A DNA stretch of 23,956 bases from a virus: IMG/VR virus record IMGVR_UViG_3300042465_001347, positions 1-23,956 of that record. One strand, written 5' to 3'. The position numbers and the translations under genes were made by a program. Each line of letters starts with the position of its first letter. Position 1 is the stretch's first letter. The notes beneath the pieces were generated by a model that was given only the letters and a program-made list of their open reading frames with translations, made no database searches and was not told where the DNA came from. Below are positions 1 through 8,868 of the stretch, piece by piece.

Positions 1-339
1 GCCTGTAAGCGTGGAAGAATATGATAATCCTGATGAAACAGATAATGTTGTAAATGCCCCTGATGCTGCAGTTGTTCCACCAATAGCACCTGGACTTGCA
101 AAAGTAGCACCACTTAAAGAAGAAGCATTTAAATTAGCAACATTAGTTGTTGAAGTTACAGATAATGGTGCAGTTCCAGTAGCAATAGTTGATGCAAATG
201 ATCCAGAAGTGGTGACAGTTCCAGTAAAAGATGGACTAGCAAGTTCTGCTTTATTGGTATTTAAGTTAGTAAAGTTTGCATCAACTTCTGTCGATAGTAA
301 TGCAGATCCTTTAACACTCCTAAGAACTATTGTTGTCAT
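1..339 (-). CDS. Tail fibre protein, N-terminal fragment (runs off window)
   Basis: An open frame starts at the ATG at 339 and continues without a stop for 113 codons to the left edge, so only the N-terminus is present. It begins MTTIVLRSVKGSALLSTEVD, then ANFTNLNTNKAELASPSF, the same anchoring module as the neighbouring 211-residue protein. It continues into Ser/Thr/Gly/Ala-rich repeats (PSFTGTVTTSGSF, GATFASPGAIGGTTAASGAF) typical of fibre shafts. AAGGAAC lies about six bases before the ATG, a good ribosome site. It probably encodes another fibre of the same particle, perhaps the long receptor-binding one, but its length and tip are not visible here. Confidence 0.8.
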   Translation of the reverse strand, partial: MTTIVLRSVKGSALLSTEVDANFTNLNTNKAELASPSFTGTVTTSGSFASTIATGTAPLSVTSTTNVANLNASSLSGATFASPGAIGGTTAASGAFTTLSVSSGLSYSSTLTG

Positions 340-377
340 ATTGTTCCTTGTTTAATTGGTTATATAAATGGTAATAC

Positions 378-1013
378 TTACACAGATGTTATAGTCTGCC
401 AAGCCACGCCTGTATATAAACAGAGTTTTGCCAGAGTTGTGTCAAAGATTACGAGACCAGCGGCAGGACTAGCTATAGCGTTCTTTTGTGTAGTAGTCAT
501 ATTAGGCATACGCACACCTTTAGTCGTACTTTGTGCGTCTAATATTGCTGATGCGTTTGGCGAACTCGTCCCAATCCCCACGTTGCCGAATGGTATAATA
601 GTTTTAGTAACTGTACTTCCACCTAACGTAACTGAATTGCTACCAGAACCAATAGCATTATATCCTATTACTGTTTCATTTGTAATGTTGTTAGCAGACG
701 CTCTAGTTCCATATCCTATAAAAGTAGAATTATTTAGGATAGTTGCTGAAGTTATTCCATCGGCAATATATCTACCAGCAATAGCGCCAGCTGATAAATT
801 ATAACTCCCAGTAGTATTACCATAGAGTGCATTTACCCCTATAGAGGTATTATTAGATCCTGTTGAGTTAGAATTTAACGCATAATTTCCAATAGCAACA
901 TTTGTTGTTATATTACCTGTCCCATAAGCATTATTTAAGCTAGTGAAATTTGCATCAAGTTCTGCAACAGTTAATGGTGTTCCCTTAACAGATCTCAGTG
1001 TTAATGTAGCCAT
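378..1013 (-). CDS. Short tail fibre/adhesin-like protein
   Basis: This 211-residue protein has three parts. Residues 1-30 carry the N-terminal module LRSVKGTPLTVAELDANFTS, also present in the next gene and reminiscent of fibre and pin proteins that anchor to baseplates. Residues 35-130 contain repeated units (NVAIGNYALNSNSTGSNNTS, IGVNALYGNTTGSYN, ETVIGYNAIGSGSNSVTLGG) of the kind that fold as trimeric beta-rolls in YadA-like adhesins and phage fibres. Residues 145-211 contain GNVGIGTSSP, then DAQSTTKGVRMPNMTTTQKN and AGLVIFDTTLAKLCLYTGVAW, a C-terminal segment common in short fibres. The GNVGIG codons are identical to those in the 921-residue fibre gene. It lies 46 bases after the 70-residue gene; its ribosome site (TAGGT) is weak and rather distant. 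Confidence 0.75.
   Translation of the reverse strand: MATLTLRSVKGTPLTVAELDANFTSLNNAYGTGNITTNVAIGNYALNSNSTGSNNTSIGVNALYGNTTGSYNLSAGAIAGRYIADGITSATILNNSTFIGYGTRASANNITNETVIGYNAIGSGSNSVTLGGSTVTKTIIPFGNVGIGTSSPNASAILDAQSTTKGVRMPNMTTTQKNAIASPAAGLVIFDTTLAKLCLYTGVAWQTITSV
570..587 (-). repeat. 18-bp GNVGIG-coding repeat, copy in short fibre gene
   Basis: This is an exact copy of the 18-mer found three times in the long fibre gene about 17 kb away, in the same reading frame and encoding the same GNVGIG peptide. Confidence 0.85.
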
Positions 1014-1059
1014 ATTTTTATTTTACCTATATTCATGGTTGAACTAATAATCGTATCAG

Positions 1060-1272
1060 TTATTTATTTATCAAAAGTTTAAGAAGTTCTTTTATTTCTG
1101 TTAGATCATCATTCAATTTAAGAATATCTGAAGAATTTTTATATGCTAATCTGAGAGCATCACGTTTCAAGTTATGCTCTTTTAATTTATTTTGATTGAC
1201 TGATAGTAAAGCCTTAGAGTGAGTATCCCTCATAAGGTCTTTGGTATCATCCACTTCCATCAAATCAATCAT
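1060..1272 (-). CDS. Small helical protein, 70 residues, unknown
   Basis: This 70-residue charged protein is predicted to be almost wholly helical, with a coiled-coil-like end (LNDDLTEIKELLKLLINK) and the phrase DTKDLMRDTHSKALLSVNQNKL, which I associate with small conserved proteins near baseplate genes in T4-like phages but cannot name. No membrane segment or signal peptide is seen. The ATG at 1272 overlaps the end of the 1483-residue gene by eight bases and has AAGGG about 12 bases upstream; a second in-frame ATG at 1260 has no ribosome site. It could be a small structural or assembly factor for the fibre proteins around it; that is inference. Confidence 0.6.
   Translation of the reverse strand: MIDLMEVDDTKDLMRDTHSKALLSVNQNKLKEHNLKRDALRLAYKNSSDILKLNDDLTEIKELLKLLINK
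1061..1068 (-). promoter_or_regulatory. Possible late promoter AATAAATA
   Basis: AATAAATA on the minus strand, one mismatch from the T4 late sequence, lies at the end of the 70-residue gene, 47 bases before the ATG of the short fibre gene. An overlapping GATAAATA at 1065-1072 also has one mismatch. Base composition makes this weak evidence. Confidence 0.22.
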
Positions 1273-4200
1273 TTAAAGCAATAACCCTTAAGTCTCTAAT
1301 TTTAGGAACAATAACTGTATCTGTTGATAACATAACAATCTTAATAATGAATTGGTTAAATAATTGTTTATTTGGTAAAGCGAACCTAACTCCTGGACTT
1401 GCAACATCATCGTAATCACATATAAATTTATGTTCAACATATTGTGATGTAAAGGAAGCACCTCTTTCTGACATACTCATTTCATAATAAGGAGATTGTT
1501 CTAAAGTGTTATTTCCGCTAACAAATACTGCTTTATAATAAACCTTTATAGAAGATCCAATTGGAGTATTAGCATTAAATCTAACGACAATATCAGTAGA
1601 TTCGAATCCATCTGCCAAGATAACTTTTCTAGTTATATATTTTGATAAAGCCATCCCACCAGCAGGTAATAGTTCAGTATCACCATTATGTGTTTCTCCT
1701 ATATACCTCAATAATGCACTACCATTCAAGGTATCATTACCATCAAAAGATGGAGCCAATGTACTTGTTACCCCAGGAACAATAACAGAATACATTTTAT
1801 ACATAGAGCCATATAGGACTTTTATATATTTATCAGCAGTAATAGCTGTACTAGCAATAAAATTAGGTGCTATTGTATCGGAATTTACAAGGTTTTTTAC
1901 CAGAATATTTGATAGTCTAAAGATATCTATAACAGGTGAAAGTTTATCGTCTTCAGTAGTCAATTCAATTTTAGAGAATAAATCTTTACTTACAGAATCT
2001 ATAACTTTTCTTTCAGGTAAGTCGTATGATATATCTTTCATTATGCCAGTATAATTTGTATCTGTAACACCTGCTTCATTTGTTGATTTATAATAATATT
2101 TAGTATCAGTTTTATTGAAGGATAAATTTTCGCCTTGTTGGTATATAACATCATATGCAACAGGAATAGTTTGCCATCTTGCTTCAGTTCTTAGGAATAA
2201 AAGGCTTAATGAACCATTTGTTTCAGTGCCTGTAGTATGAGTTGGAGCAGTTGTTCCACTTATTCCATTTGTTCCTTGAGTTGTGACCATATATACCCTA
2301 TCAGTATTTTCAGCAGATTCAACTCTTATGATAGAATCTTGATTATAACGTGTCGATGGTATAAATTTATTATATTGCAGTTCAAAATTAGAAACTGGTT
2401 TACTAGAGATAAAAGACAGTTCCCCAGATGGAACGAAATTACATCTGTTTATAACAAAGCATAAATCTTGATAAGGAGAAGGAAGCCACGTTTGTGAATT
2501 TGAACTTTTAAATAGATCACCAGAATACGGTGGTTCTGCTATTCTAGAAGTCAAACTATCTAACCTAAAATTTCCTAATGTTGCAGTAAATAGTTCATAA
2601 TCGATAGATGGTGATATAATAACAATCGAATATGTTCCAGCTGACAAATATATAGGAGATGAAAACCTAAATTTAGTTGCTGAATTAGCATCTGTTGATG
2701 GATACACTGTTGTATTCACTTGTGATGCAGACAAAGAAGAAGTAGCGAATGGAACTATATCAACTGCACTAGGAATGCCATTTACCACTGGTCTTATTTG
2801 AACTGTTATATCATCAGTAAATGATTTCTTTTTAAAGTATAAATCAATAGATGAAACAAAATAACCTTCAGGATGTTCCGATGGATTAATAAAGAATGTT
2901 TGCGCTAATGGATCAATATTTGCTATAGCCGTAGCATTAGATATCAGTTTTAAATTAGATGAAACATCTAATTTAGGATCTCCTGCATACAGTGGTGTGA
3001 CTTCCCAATTTAGTAAAAAAGTATTTATAGCTTTGACAGGTTCATAAACTGTTTTTTTATAGTCGGCTATTATAGCTGCATAATTTGACAATTTAGATAA
3101 TTTATTATAAGAAATAGGTTGAGTAAGACCTGTTTTTGCAGCCCAATCAAATGCGGGTGAATAGAAAACATATGGCCAAGTCACAGTAACATTAAACACA
3201 ACAGACTCACCAACTTGAAGAGTAATGGGAAACGCAGTGCGATTTGTACGAACCTTTTTACTTACAGAAACTATGTTTGATATAGCAGTTGTTATATTAG
3301 CTCTAAATGGTAAATTATATGCAGGACTTTTAGCGGAGGCTCCAGAATAATCTTGTGACATATTAACATTGACAGATTCTATAGTACCAGGACCTTTCCC
3401 ATTATTAGCTATAGTATAAGTAATTGTTTTGTTACCTGCAGGGAATGTAACAAGACATTGCCCACGATTAGCATATAGAATTTCGTTATTTTGCCCTCTA
3501 TATTGTAAAGTAGCAATTGATTTTCCACCAACATTATTAGGAAGTCCAAATTGTGACTTTGTATTTGAATAAAATGCTTTATCGCCTAGATGCCACATAG
3601 ATAATATGCCATCTAATTTTGGTGGAGCGAAATTAGTATTATTTGGAGTAAGATTAAGATTCGCTCTACCATCAGTAACTATTGTAGATGCTGGTAATAC
3701 GCTATTCCAAGTATTACTACCCCAAGAAGTAACTCTCAATAATGCACCTTTAGGATATGACTTATCTTTGTTAAATCTGTATTTAAGTGGATTTGTTTTA
3801 GTGGGTGGTATTATTGTAACCCAATTATGAATACCTTTATACCGTTTACCTATTTTTGTGAAAGGCGATACATCTGAAGTAACAAATGATGGTTCTTCTA
3901 AAGTTCCTCCTGATCCAGCAACTATTTTCCCATCCCAGATTAACTGAAACGATTCTACACCTTCTACTGTTGGACCGCCACCTAAACACTGTGTCACATC
4001 AATACCACACATACCAAGACCAGTAGAAAAATCTATTTCATAATCTGTTACTGAATGTCTTCGTTCAACTGTTTTACCTATTACAATATTTGTAGTTGCA
4101 ATAGGTGTGGTAAAATCATATTGGGTTGTTCCGACCCAAAATATGCTGTTATTCTCTGCTGATTTAATCGCTGTTCCTGGAATACCAACAACATATTTTG

Positions 4201-5716
4201 TGATCGGAGACAAATTTTGTGAAGGATTTATAGTTAATGTATTGCCAACAAAAGATAACAGTGTGCTTGTAGCAACATCAAAAGCCTCAAACACTGTTGC
4301 ACCTATATATAAATTTATAGTCCCAGTTCCTTTTAATATACCACTGTTGAACTCAATTTTGATATTTGTGCCCATATCAATATCGGTTGCCCCATCAGAA
4401 GGGAAAAAACTTATAGCAGATAATGTTGTTGGAACACCAACAACAACTGGTTCTGGTATTGTCGTGAAAGAATAATTACTGCTACCAGCGTAAGGATTAG
4501 CCACAGCATCTCTTATAGAATCATATGGTATATCCACATAATATGTTACATCTTTAAATAAATCTGCTGTTGGATTTATAGTTAATGTATTGCCAACAAA
4601 AGATAACCGTGTGCTTGTTGCTATATCAAATGTTTCAACCACAGTCCCATTTGATTTTTTAAGAACTATATTTCCGCCCCCTTTTACAATATTTTCACTG
4701 AAAGTAAAGACTATGTTTGAGTTTACCGCAATTCCAGTTTGCCCAAGAGTTGGTGAATACGCAGTTATATATGGATTAGATGAATCTACAGTTATTGTTA
4801 TTGGATTTGATGGAGAAGATGCGGTAGGTGCGGCAACTGTAGTTGCTACTTCAGTGGTAGATGATTTAAGTATTGGATCTATCGTAACTTGATTAATTCT
4901 AGTCGCTAAAGTTGTTGCTTGTTTAGTTTGAGTTGTACCACTCGCATAATACGAAAATTCTGCAGCGGTATGAATTTCTGCTGAATTATTGGTTACACTA
5001 TCACATAATAAAAAAGAACGAGTGCCTGTTTTGAATGATGCTTGATCGGTATTAGGTAATACGAAAACCCCCGCAACATAACCATCTTTATCGGTTGTCA
5101 ATTTTTCATCTTGATTTATTGCGGTGATTTCATATGTCTCATTATATGTCTCATTACCCCAAGTAAAAGTATCAGCGGCAGTTAATGTATGATTAGTTAT
5201 AAGACTAGGATCGTTAAATTTCTGTCTGATGAAAGCTGTCTTACCTTTCGCAAATAAAACAGTAACAACACTATCCGTCAAGGTAAATTCTTTAGAGTAT
5301 TTTTCAGGTATTGCTTTATCCAATACCAACCTTGTAGAAGTAAAAACATAATTATCTACATTAACATTATCAAAAAATGCATACAAATTTGTTAAAGGTT
5401 TTAGATGATATGCACTAAAGTTTATAGACCTAGACCGAATTGTATTAATAACAGATATATCAATAACAGATTCACCGATAGACACAGTATTAGTAGATTG
5501 AGTAGAACCGAATTGTAATCCAACTTGTGATTGAGTTGTAGACGCATTATAGGTAGCAGAAACATCCATAGAAACTACTGGTGGTTGTGTTGCTGCTAAT
5601 AAAGCTGCTGCTGCAACACCAAGGGTAATTACTGCAGTTGGATCTGGATTTATTGGTGTAGTCGAACCTTGTGTCGTGGTGGTAGTTGGATTATTAGCTG
5701 AAACTGTTGCCATCAT
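1265..5716 (-). CDS. Large virion protein with two Ig-like domains
   Basis: This 1483-residue protein is probably a peripheral baseplate or fibre-connecting component. The N-terminus is Thr/Asn-rich, then a hydrophobic Ala-rich stretch (about 28-42). Residues 314-420 and 432-538 are two tandem bacterial Ig-like domains of SbsA (Big_5) type, each ending in SFVGNTLTINP...YYV/YVV...I and a YSFTT/YDFTT strand. Residues 545-930 are unrecognised and contain several Cys (about 570-580). From 934, DPLAQTFFINPSEHPEGYFV with SSIDLYFKKKS, TVQIRPVVNG and SPIYLSAGTYSIVI recalls a conserved segment of virion proteins encoded after DUF4815 genes in T4-like aquatic phages. Two adjacent ATG codons are possible starts (5716 and 5713); AAGGA lies upstream of both. 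The gene overlaps the next one by eight bases. Function is inferred from context. Confidence 0.72.
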   Translation of the reverse strand: MMATVSANNPTTTTTQGSTTPINPDPTAVITLGVAAAALLAATQPPVVSMDVSATYNASTTQSQVGLQFGSTQSTNTVSIGESVIDISVINTIRSRSINFSAYHLKPLTNLYAFFDNVNVDNYVFTSTRLVLDKAIPEKYSKEFTLTDSVVTVLFAKGKTAFIRQKFNDPSLITNHTLTAADTFTWGNETYNETYEITAINQDEKLTTDKDGYVAGVFVLPNTDQASFKTGTRSFLLCDSVTNNSAEIHTAAEFSYYASGTTQTKQATTLATRINQVTIDPILKSSTTEVATTVAAPTASSPSNPITITVDSSNPYITAYSPTLGQTGIAVNSNIVFTFSENIVKGGGNIVLKKSNGTVVETFDIATSTRLSFVGNTLTINPTADLFKDVTYYVDIPYDSIRDAVANPYAGSSNYSFTTIPEPVVVGVPTTLSAISFFPSDGATDIDMGTNIKIEFNSGILKGTGTINLYIGATVFEAFDVATSTLLSFVGNTLTINPSQNLSPITKYVVGIPGTAIKSAENNSIFWVGTTQYDFTTPIATTNIVIGKTVERRHSVTDYEIDFSTGLGMCGIDVTQCLGGGPTVEGVESFQLIWDGKIVAGSGGTLEEPSFVTSDVSPFTKIGKRYKGIHNWVTIIPPTKTNPLKYRFNKDKSYPKGALLRVTSWGSNTWNSVLPASTIVTDGRANLNLTPNNTNFAPPKLDGILSMWHLGDKAFYSNTKSQFGLPNNVGGKSIATLQYRGQNNEILYANRGQCLVTFPAGNKTITYTIANNGKGPGTIESVNVNMSQDYSGASAKSPAYNLPFRANITTAISNIVSVSKKVRTNRTAFPITLQVGESVVFNVTVTWPYVFYSPAFDWAAKTGLTQPISYNKLSKLSNYAAIIADYKKTVYEPVKAINTFLLNWEVTPLYAGDPKLDVSSNLKLISNATAIANIDPLAQTFFINPSEHPEGYFVSSIDLYFKKKSFTDDITVQIRPVVNGIPSAVDIVPFATSSLSASQVNTTVYPSTDANSATKFRFSSPIYLSAGTYSIVIISPSIDYELFTATLGNFRLDSLTSRIAEPPYSGDLFKSSNSQTWLPSPYQDLCFVINRCNFVPSGELSFISSKPVSNFELQYNKFIPSTRYNQDSIIRVESAENTDRVYMVTTQGTNGISGTTAPTHTTGTETNGSLSLLFLRTEARWQTIPVAYDVIYQQGENLSFNKTDTKYYYKSTNEAGVTDTNYTGIMKDISYDLPERKVIDSVSKDLFSKIELTTEDDKLSPVIDIFRLSNILVKNLVNSDTIAPNFIASTAITADKYIKVLYGSMYKMYSVIVPGVTSTLAPSFDGNDTLNGSALLRYIGETHNGDTELLPAGGMALSKYITRKVILADGFESTDIVVRFNANTPIGSSIKVYYKAVFVSGNNTLEQSPYYEMSMSERGASFTSQYVEHKFICDYDDVASPGVRFALPNKQLFNQFIIKIVMLSTDTVIVPKIRDLRVIALND
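4103..4777 (-). repeat. Duplicated Ig-like domain coding segments
   Basis: The two Ig-like domains are related at the DNA level. The 36-base stretch 4224-4259 recurs exactly at 4572-4607, an offset of 348 bases (116 codons), and most flanking bases also agree, encoding SFVGNTLTINP in both. This suggests an internal domain duplication followed by divergence. Confidence 0.85.
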
Positions 5717-5727
5717 TTATTCCTTAA

Positions 5728-8700
5728 TTATTGATTAATTATTGTAACATTAGATCGAACAGAAACATTAGATTGTAACGCTAAATCTGTAACACCCTTA
5801 CCTGTCGTTTCCCAATTTGACCAGGATTGTCCATTACCTGTCGCAAATACCGAATATGCATCATGTTCACCATTCAAATTAACTGTCACTTCTGGCTTAG
5901 TAACTGTATCTATCCATACATCAGTTGGAGGGTCCATAGCCATAATTCCATTCCAATTGAACACACCAAAGGGTTGAACGGATTCTGCTTCAGAAGCGAT
6001 CATTTGTATAACAACAGGGGATTCAGTAAAATCTAATGTCGCTAGATCTCTTGATATATCTATATTTATAATGCTATTATCAACAACATTATAACCATAT
6101 GAATTACTATCAAAGGCAGGTCTTAAAATTCTAGTGTTAAAATCGATTGCACAATTGTAATCCGGATTATATACATCACCAACACTATGTCCAGCGAAAG
6201 CGTCCACTAAAATACCATTTTTAAATTTATCCATTCCAGGAACATCAGAAGCAACTGATTCATCAGAGGCTTGTTTTTCTAAAAGAGATAATGTTGAATA
6301 ATATTCTAAACGATTAACCCTCTTATCAATTTTTGCTATATCTTTCATAGTATAACGTCTGTTATCTATATACTCTATAGTAATATCATCAGCCGAAAAG
6401 GTATAAGCTGGGATTGATACAATATACAAAGTCAATGAGTCTCCAACAGAAGGAATCAATGGAAATTTTGCTGGAACCCCTTGGACAATAGACAGATTTA
6501 AATCTGGAGTAACTACTATTCTATCTGTTCTTGGTAAGTAAAACTCATAATCTGTGGTTAATAAACTATCAAATATTGGCAGATGAAATGCATCAAAAGT
6601 TGTAGAATTATCTGTTCTTCTTGGTCTAAAATCTAACACATCAGATAATCTAAAAATATCACCAGATGCAACTTTATAACTAGGAATTTGATCATATGAT
6701 AATGCAGTGCTGTACGAATCTACTGTAATCGGACCAACGCCAGTATGTGAAAAATACTTAAACGATACTGTTAATGATGTAATTCGTTGATTAGTTGACC
6801 TTGGTGTGATATTAGGATTTTTTAGTTTTATATAAGCATGATCATAATAGGCATCTTTCTGCCCACTATACAAATTGTATAGGTCTGTTTGATCACCACC
6901 TTGATCATCCATTACTGATATTAATTCATATCCATCAGCTGTATTCAAAGATATACTTGTATCATCAATAGTAACCCCAGATATAACCCCAGATATAACC
7001 TTAGACCCATTTGTTAAAGTTTTATTTCTAGTAGAGGTAAGACTATTACTAACAACAACAAAAACATCTATTGTCATATTAGTATTTTTGTTTATACGCA
7101 CTGTAGCTGAAGTAGGACTAGAAATATTGACAGAAGCAATATCAGTAATCGGAACAATTTGTCCAACAGTATAGCCAGAACCACCTGCGGAAACCACTCT
7201 TGCATACCAGTGTTGGGAAATAGTAGATGCAGACAACAATCCACTACCTATAAATGATTGAGGTGAAGTTAAAGTAAATGAACCCTGACTCATAGAACTA
7301 ACAGCAGCAAAAGATACATATAAAAATTCTTTATAAGATTGATAAGATATATCAGTTAAATTATTTGTAGATAGATGTGTTTTTACTGGTGTGTTAGGTA
7401 ACTTAAATAATTGCGAATAGTTTTGAGAATTATACACCGAAACTGCAGCAGTGTATTCTTCATTGCTAAAATCTGCACTAAATTGTTTAGCGTACGGACC
7501 AGTTCCTGTTTTCACAATAAAAGATTTTGCGTTTGCAAAACTCTTTCCTGTAAACATACTTATATCTGTTAAAAATAATTTGTATGTTCCAGTAACACCA
7601 GAATTGATTGTATATAAGGCAGTAGCTGTTCCTATTTTTGTAGTATTATAAGTTGTTGCTGATGTTAAATTTACGCCTGCATCTACGCCTGCAGTAGTAA
7701 GATTACTATGAATATCTATTGTTGTTCTTGTGGAATATGGAAATATTAAACCAAACAAATTTTCGACAACAACATAAGGACCTTTATCTAAAATAATTTG
7801 AGCATTATTGACAGATGAAGTTGTTCTTGCTTTTGGAGCAGTTAAAGTTGTTTGTTCTTTTGTGCTAAACTCAAACCCTTGTATATAAGCTAGACCTTTA
7901 TCTAATTTTACCGAATAATCTGTTGTATAAGTTGTTTCAGGAACAACTTTACCCATGAATGGCATTACGGTGTAATCACCCGATTCATTATAGGTTCTTT
8001 CTGCTAAATGTTTTTCTAAATCAGAATATGCAGGTTTATCAATGTCTACAACAATTGTTCCATTTCTATAAGATGCTAAAAGAAAATGTTTATTACTAGT
8101 GTCTAAAGTTTCACCAGCGTGAGTAGAAGTAAGAGTTAATTCTATACAATATCTATCTGCTCCAGGAGCAGAATAATTTGGAGAACCTGCAGCATTGTCT
8201 AATAGTGATTCATCTTCACTATATGTTATAATAGATTCTATCGCCTCTAAGTAAACATCAATATTAGCAGTGTTATCGCCAGATACTAATATAGTTTGTT
8301 CTTCTACTGTTGTAAAGTACCCAGATATAAAATATACACCTTTTAGGATTTTGTGTAAGATATAATCTGTATAGACAGCAAAATTATCAGAACTCTCAAC
8401 TAACAAGGTAAATGTTACATTACCTTCAACAGTAAGAGTAGTATTTTCTGATATAATACCATCAGTTTTATCGACTGTAAAAATATAGTTAACAGAGTTG
8501 ATAACTTCGGTATGAACTATTAATTTTCTAGTGGTTCCAATGTAAACTATTTTACCCAAAAAATCAGCTAATACTATTGTTCCAGAAAAGGATTTTATTG
8601 GAATAGCTTTTGTGTATACTGCAGAATGATCCCCATTATGAACAACTGATCCATCTTTAAAGATATGTGAACCAAATTTATCTATTTGAGATTGTATAAT

Positions 8701-8826
8701 AGATTGTAGTTGTGTTAATTCCCTAGCTTGAACTGCATATCCAGGCTTAAACAGAATTTTATGAAAATGTTTACTGTCGTCAAAATCGTCAAAATATGGT
8801 TCAATATTAAAATCTAGATTAGCCAT
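5728..8826 (-). CDS. DUF4815-type baseplate/virion structural protein
   Basis: This 1032-residue protein has the N-terminal signature of the DUF4815-type phage structural proteins: NIEPYFDDFDDSKHFHKILF (6-25), PGYAVQARELTQLQSIIQSQ (28-47) and HIFKDGSVV. Later family-like phrases are VKLDKGLAYIQGFEF (about 305-320), SGDIFRLSDVLDFRPRRTDN and YEFYLPRTDRIVV in the C-terminal half. Such proteins occur in T4-like phages of aquatic bacteria and in some other myoviruses, next to wedge genes. A role at the outer wedge or fibre-joining layer, perhaps replacing T4 gp9/gp10, is inferred from gene order. One GGSGY turn near residue 545 resembles the repeats of the gp8-like protein. AGGT lies about eight bases before the ATG. 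The equal length to T4 gp7 is coincidental: I see no gp7 motifs. Confidence 0.75.
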   Translation of the reverse strand: MANLDFNIEPYFDDFDDSKHFHKILFKPGYAVQARELTQLQSIIQSQIDKFGSHIFKDGSVVHNGDHSAVYTKAIPIKSFSGTIVLADFLGKIVYIGTTRKLIVHTEVINSVNYIFTVDKTDGIISENTTLTVEGNVTFTLLVESSDNFAVYTDYILHKILKGVYFISGYFTTVEEQTILVSGDNTANIDVYLEAIESIITYSEDESLLDNAAGSPNYSAPGADRYCIELTLTSTHAGETLDTSNKHFLLASYRNGTIVVDIDKPAYSDLEKHLAERTYNESGDYTVMPFMGKVVPETTYTTDYSVKLDKGLAYIQGFEFSTKEQTTLTAPKARTTSSVNNAQIILDKGPYVVVENLFGLIFPYSTRTTIDIHSNLTTAGVDAGVNLTSATTYNTTKIGTATALYTINSGVTGTYKLFLTDISMFTGKSFANAKSFIVKTGTGPYAKQFSADFSNEEYTAAVSVYNSQNYSQLFKLPNTPVKTHLSTNNLTDISYQSYKEFLYVSFAAVSSMSQGSFTLTSPQSFIGSGLLSASTISQHWYARVVSAGGSGYTVGQIVPITDIASVNISSPTSATVRINKNTNMTIDVFVVVSNSLTSTRNKTLTNGSKVISGVISGVTIDDTSISLNTADGYELISVMDDQGGDQTDLYNLYSGQKDAYYDHAYIKLKNPNITPRSTNQRITSLTVSFKYFSHTGVGPITVDSYSTALSYDQIPSYKVASGDIFRLSDVLDFRPRRTDNSTTFDAFHLPIFDSLLTTDYEFYLPRTDRIVVTPDLNLSIVQGVPAKFPLIPSVGDSLTLYIVSIPAYTFSADDITIEYIDNRRYTMKDIAKIDKRVNRLEYYSTLSLLEKQASDESVASDVPGMDKFKNGILVDAFAGHSVGDVYNPDYNCAIDFNTRILRPAFDSNSYGYNVVDNSIINIDISRDLATLDFTESPVVIQMIASEAESVQPFGVFNWNGIMAMDPPTDVWIDTVTKPEVTVNLNGEHDAYSVFATGNGQSWSNWETTGKGVTDLALQSNVSVRSNVTIINQ

Positions 8827-8860
8827 TTGTATACCTGTGTTAAATCATTGTAATTTAATA

Positions 8861-8868
8861 TATTTATT
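8861..8868 (-). promoter_or_regulatory. Possible late promoter AATAAATA
   Basis: The minus strand has AATAAATA, seven of eight bases of the T4 late sequence, overlapping the gp8-like stop and 34 bases before the ATG of the DUF4815-type gene. The spacing would allow a short leader, but a one-mismatch A/T octamer is common in DNA this AT-rich. Confidence 0.25.

Noticed and set aside
340-377. Possible terminator between the two short fibre genes
   Set aside because: I see no stem-loop followed by a T-run on either strand in this 38-base gap.
439-804. Plus-strand open frame of 121 residues with hydrophobic stretches
   Set aside because: It is antisense to the short fibre gene, whose repeats give hydrophobic-looking reverse frames. 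No homology pattern or ribosome site supports it.
6063-6070. TATAAATA on the minus strand inside the DUF4815-type gene
   Set aside because: It lies deep in a coding region, far from any downstream start. Several such octamers are expected by chance in DNA with about two-thirds A+T.
6974-7001. Short direct repeat around cccagatataac
   Set aside because: It is a two-copy in-frame slippage encoding GVISGVI, too small to be an independent element.
5728-8826. Assignment of the 1032-residue protein as gp7 because T4 gp7 has the same length
   Set aside because: gp7 landmarks are in the 592-residue neighbour. This protein instead has DUF4815-type N-terminal motifs.
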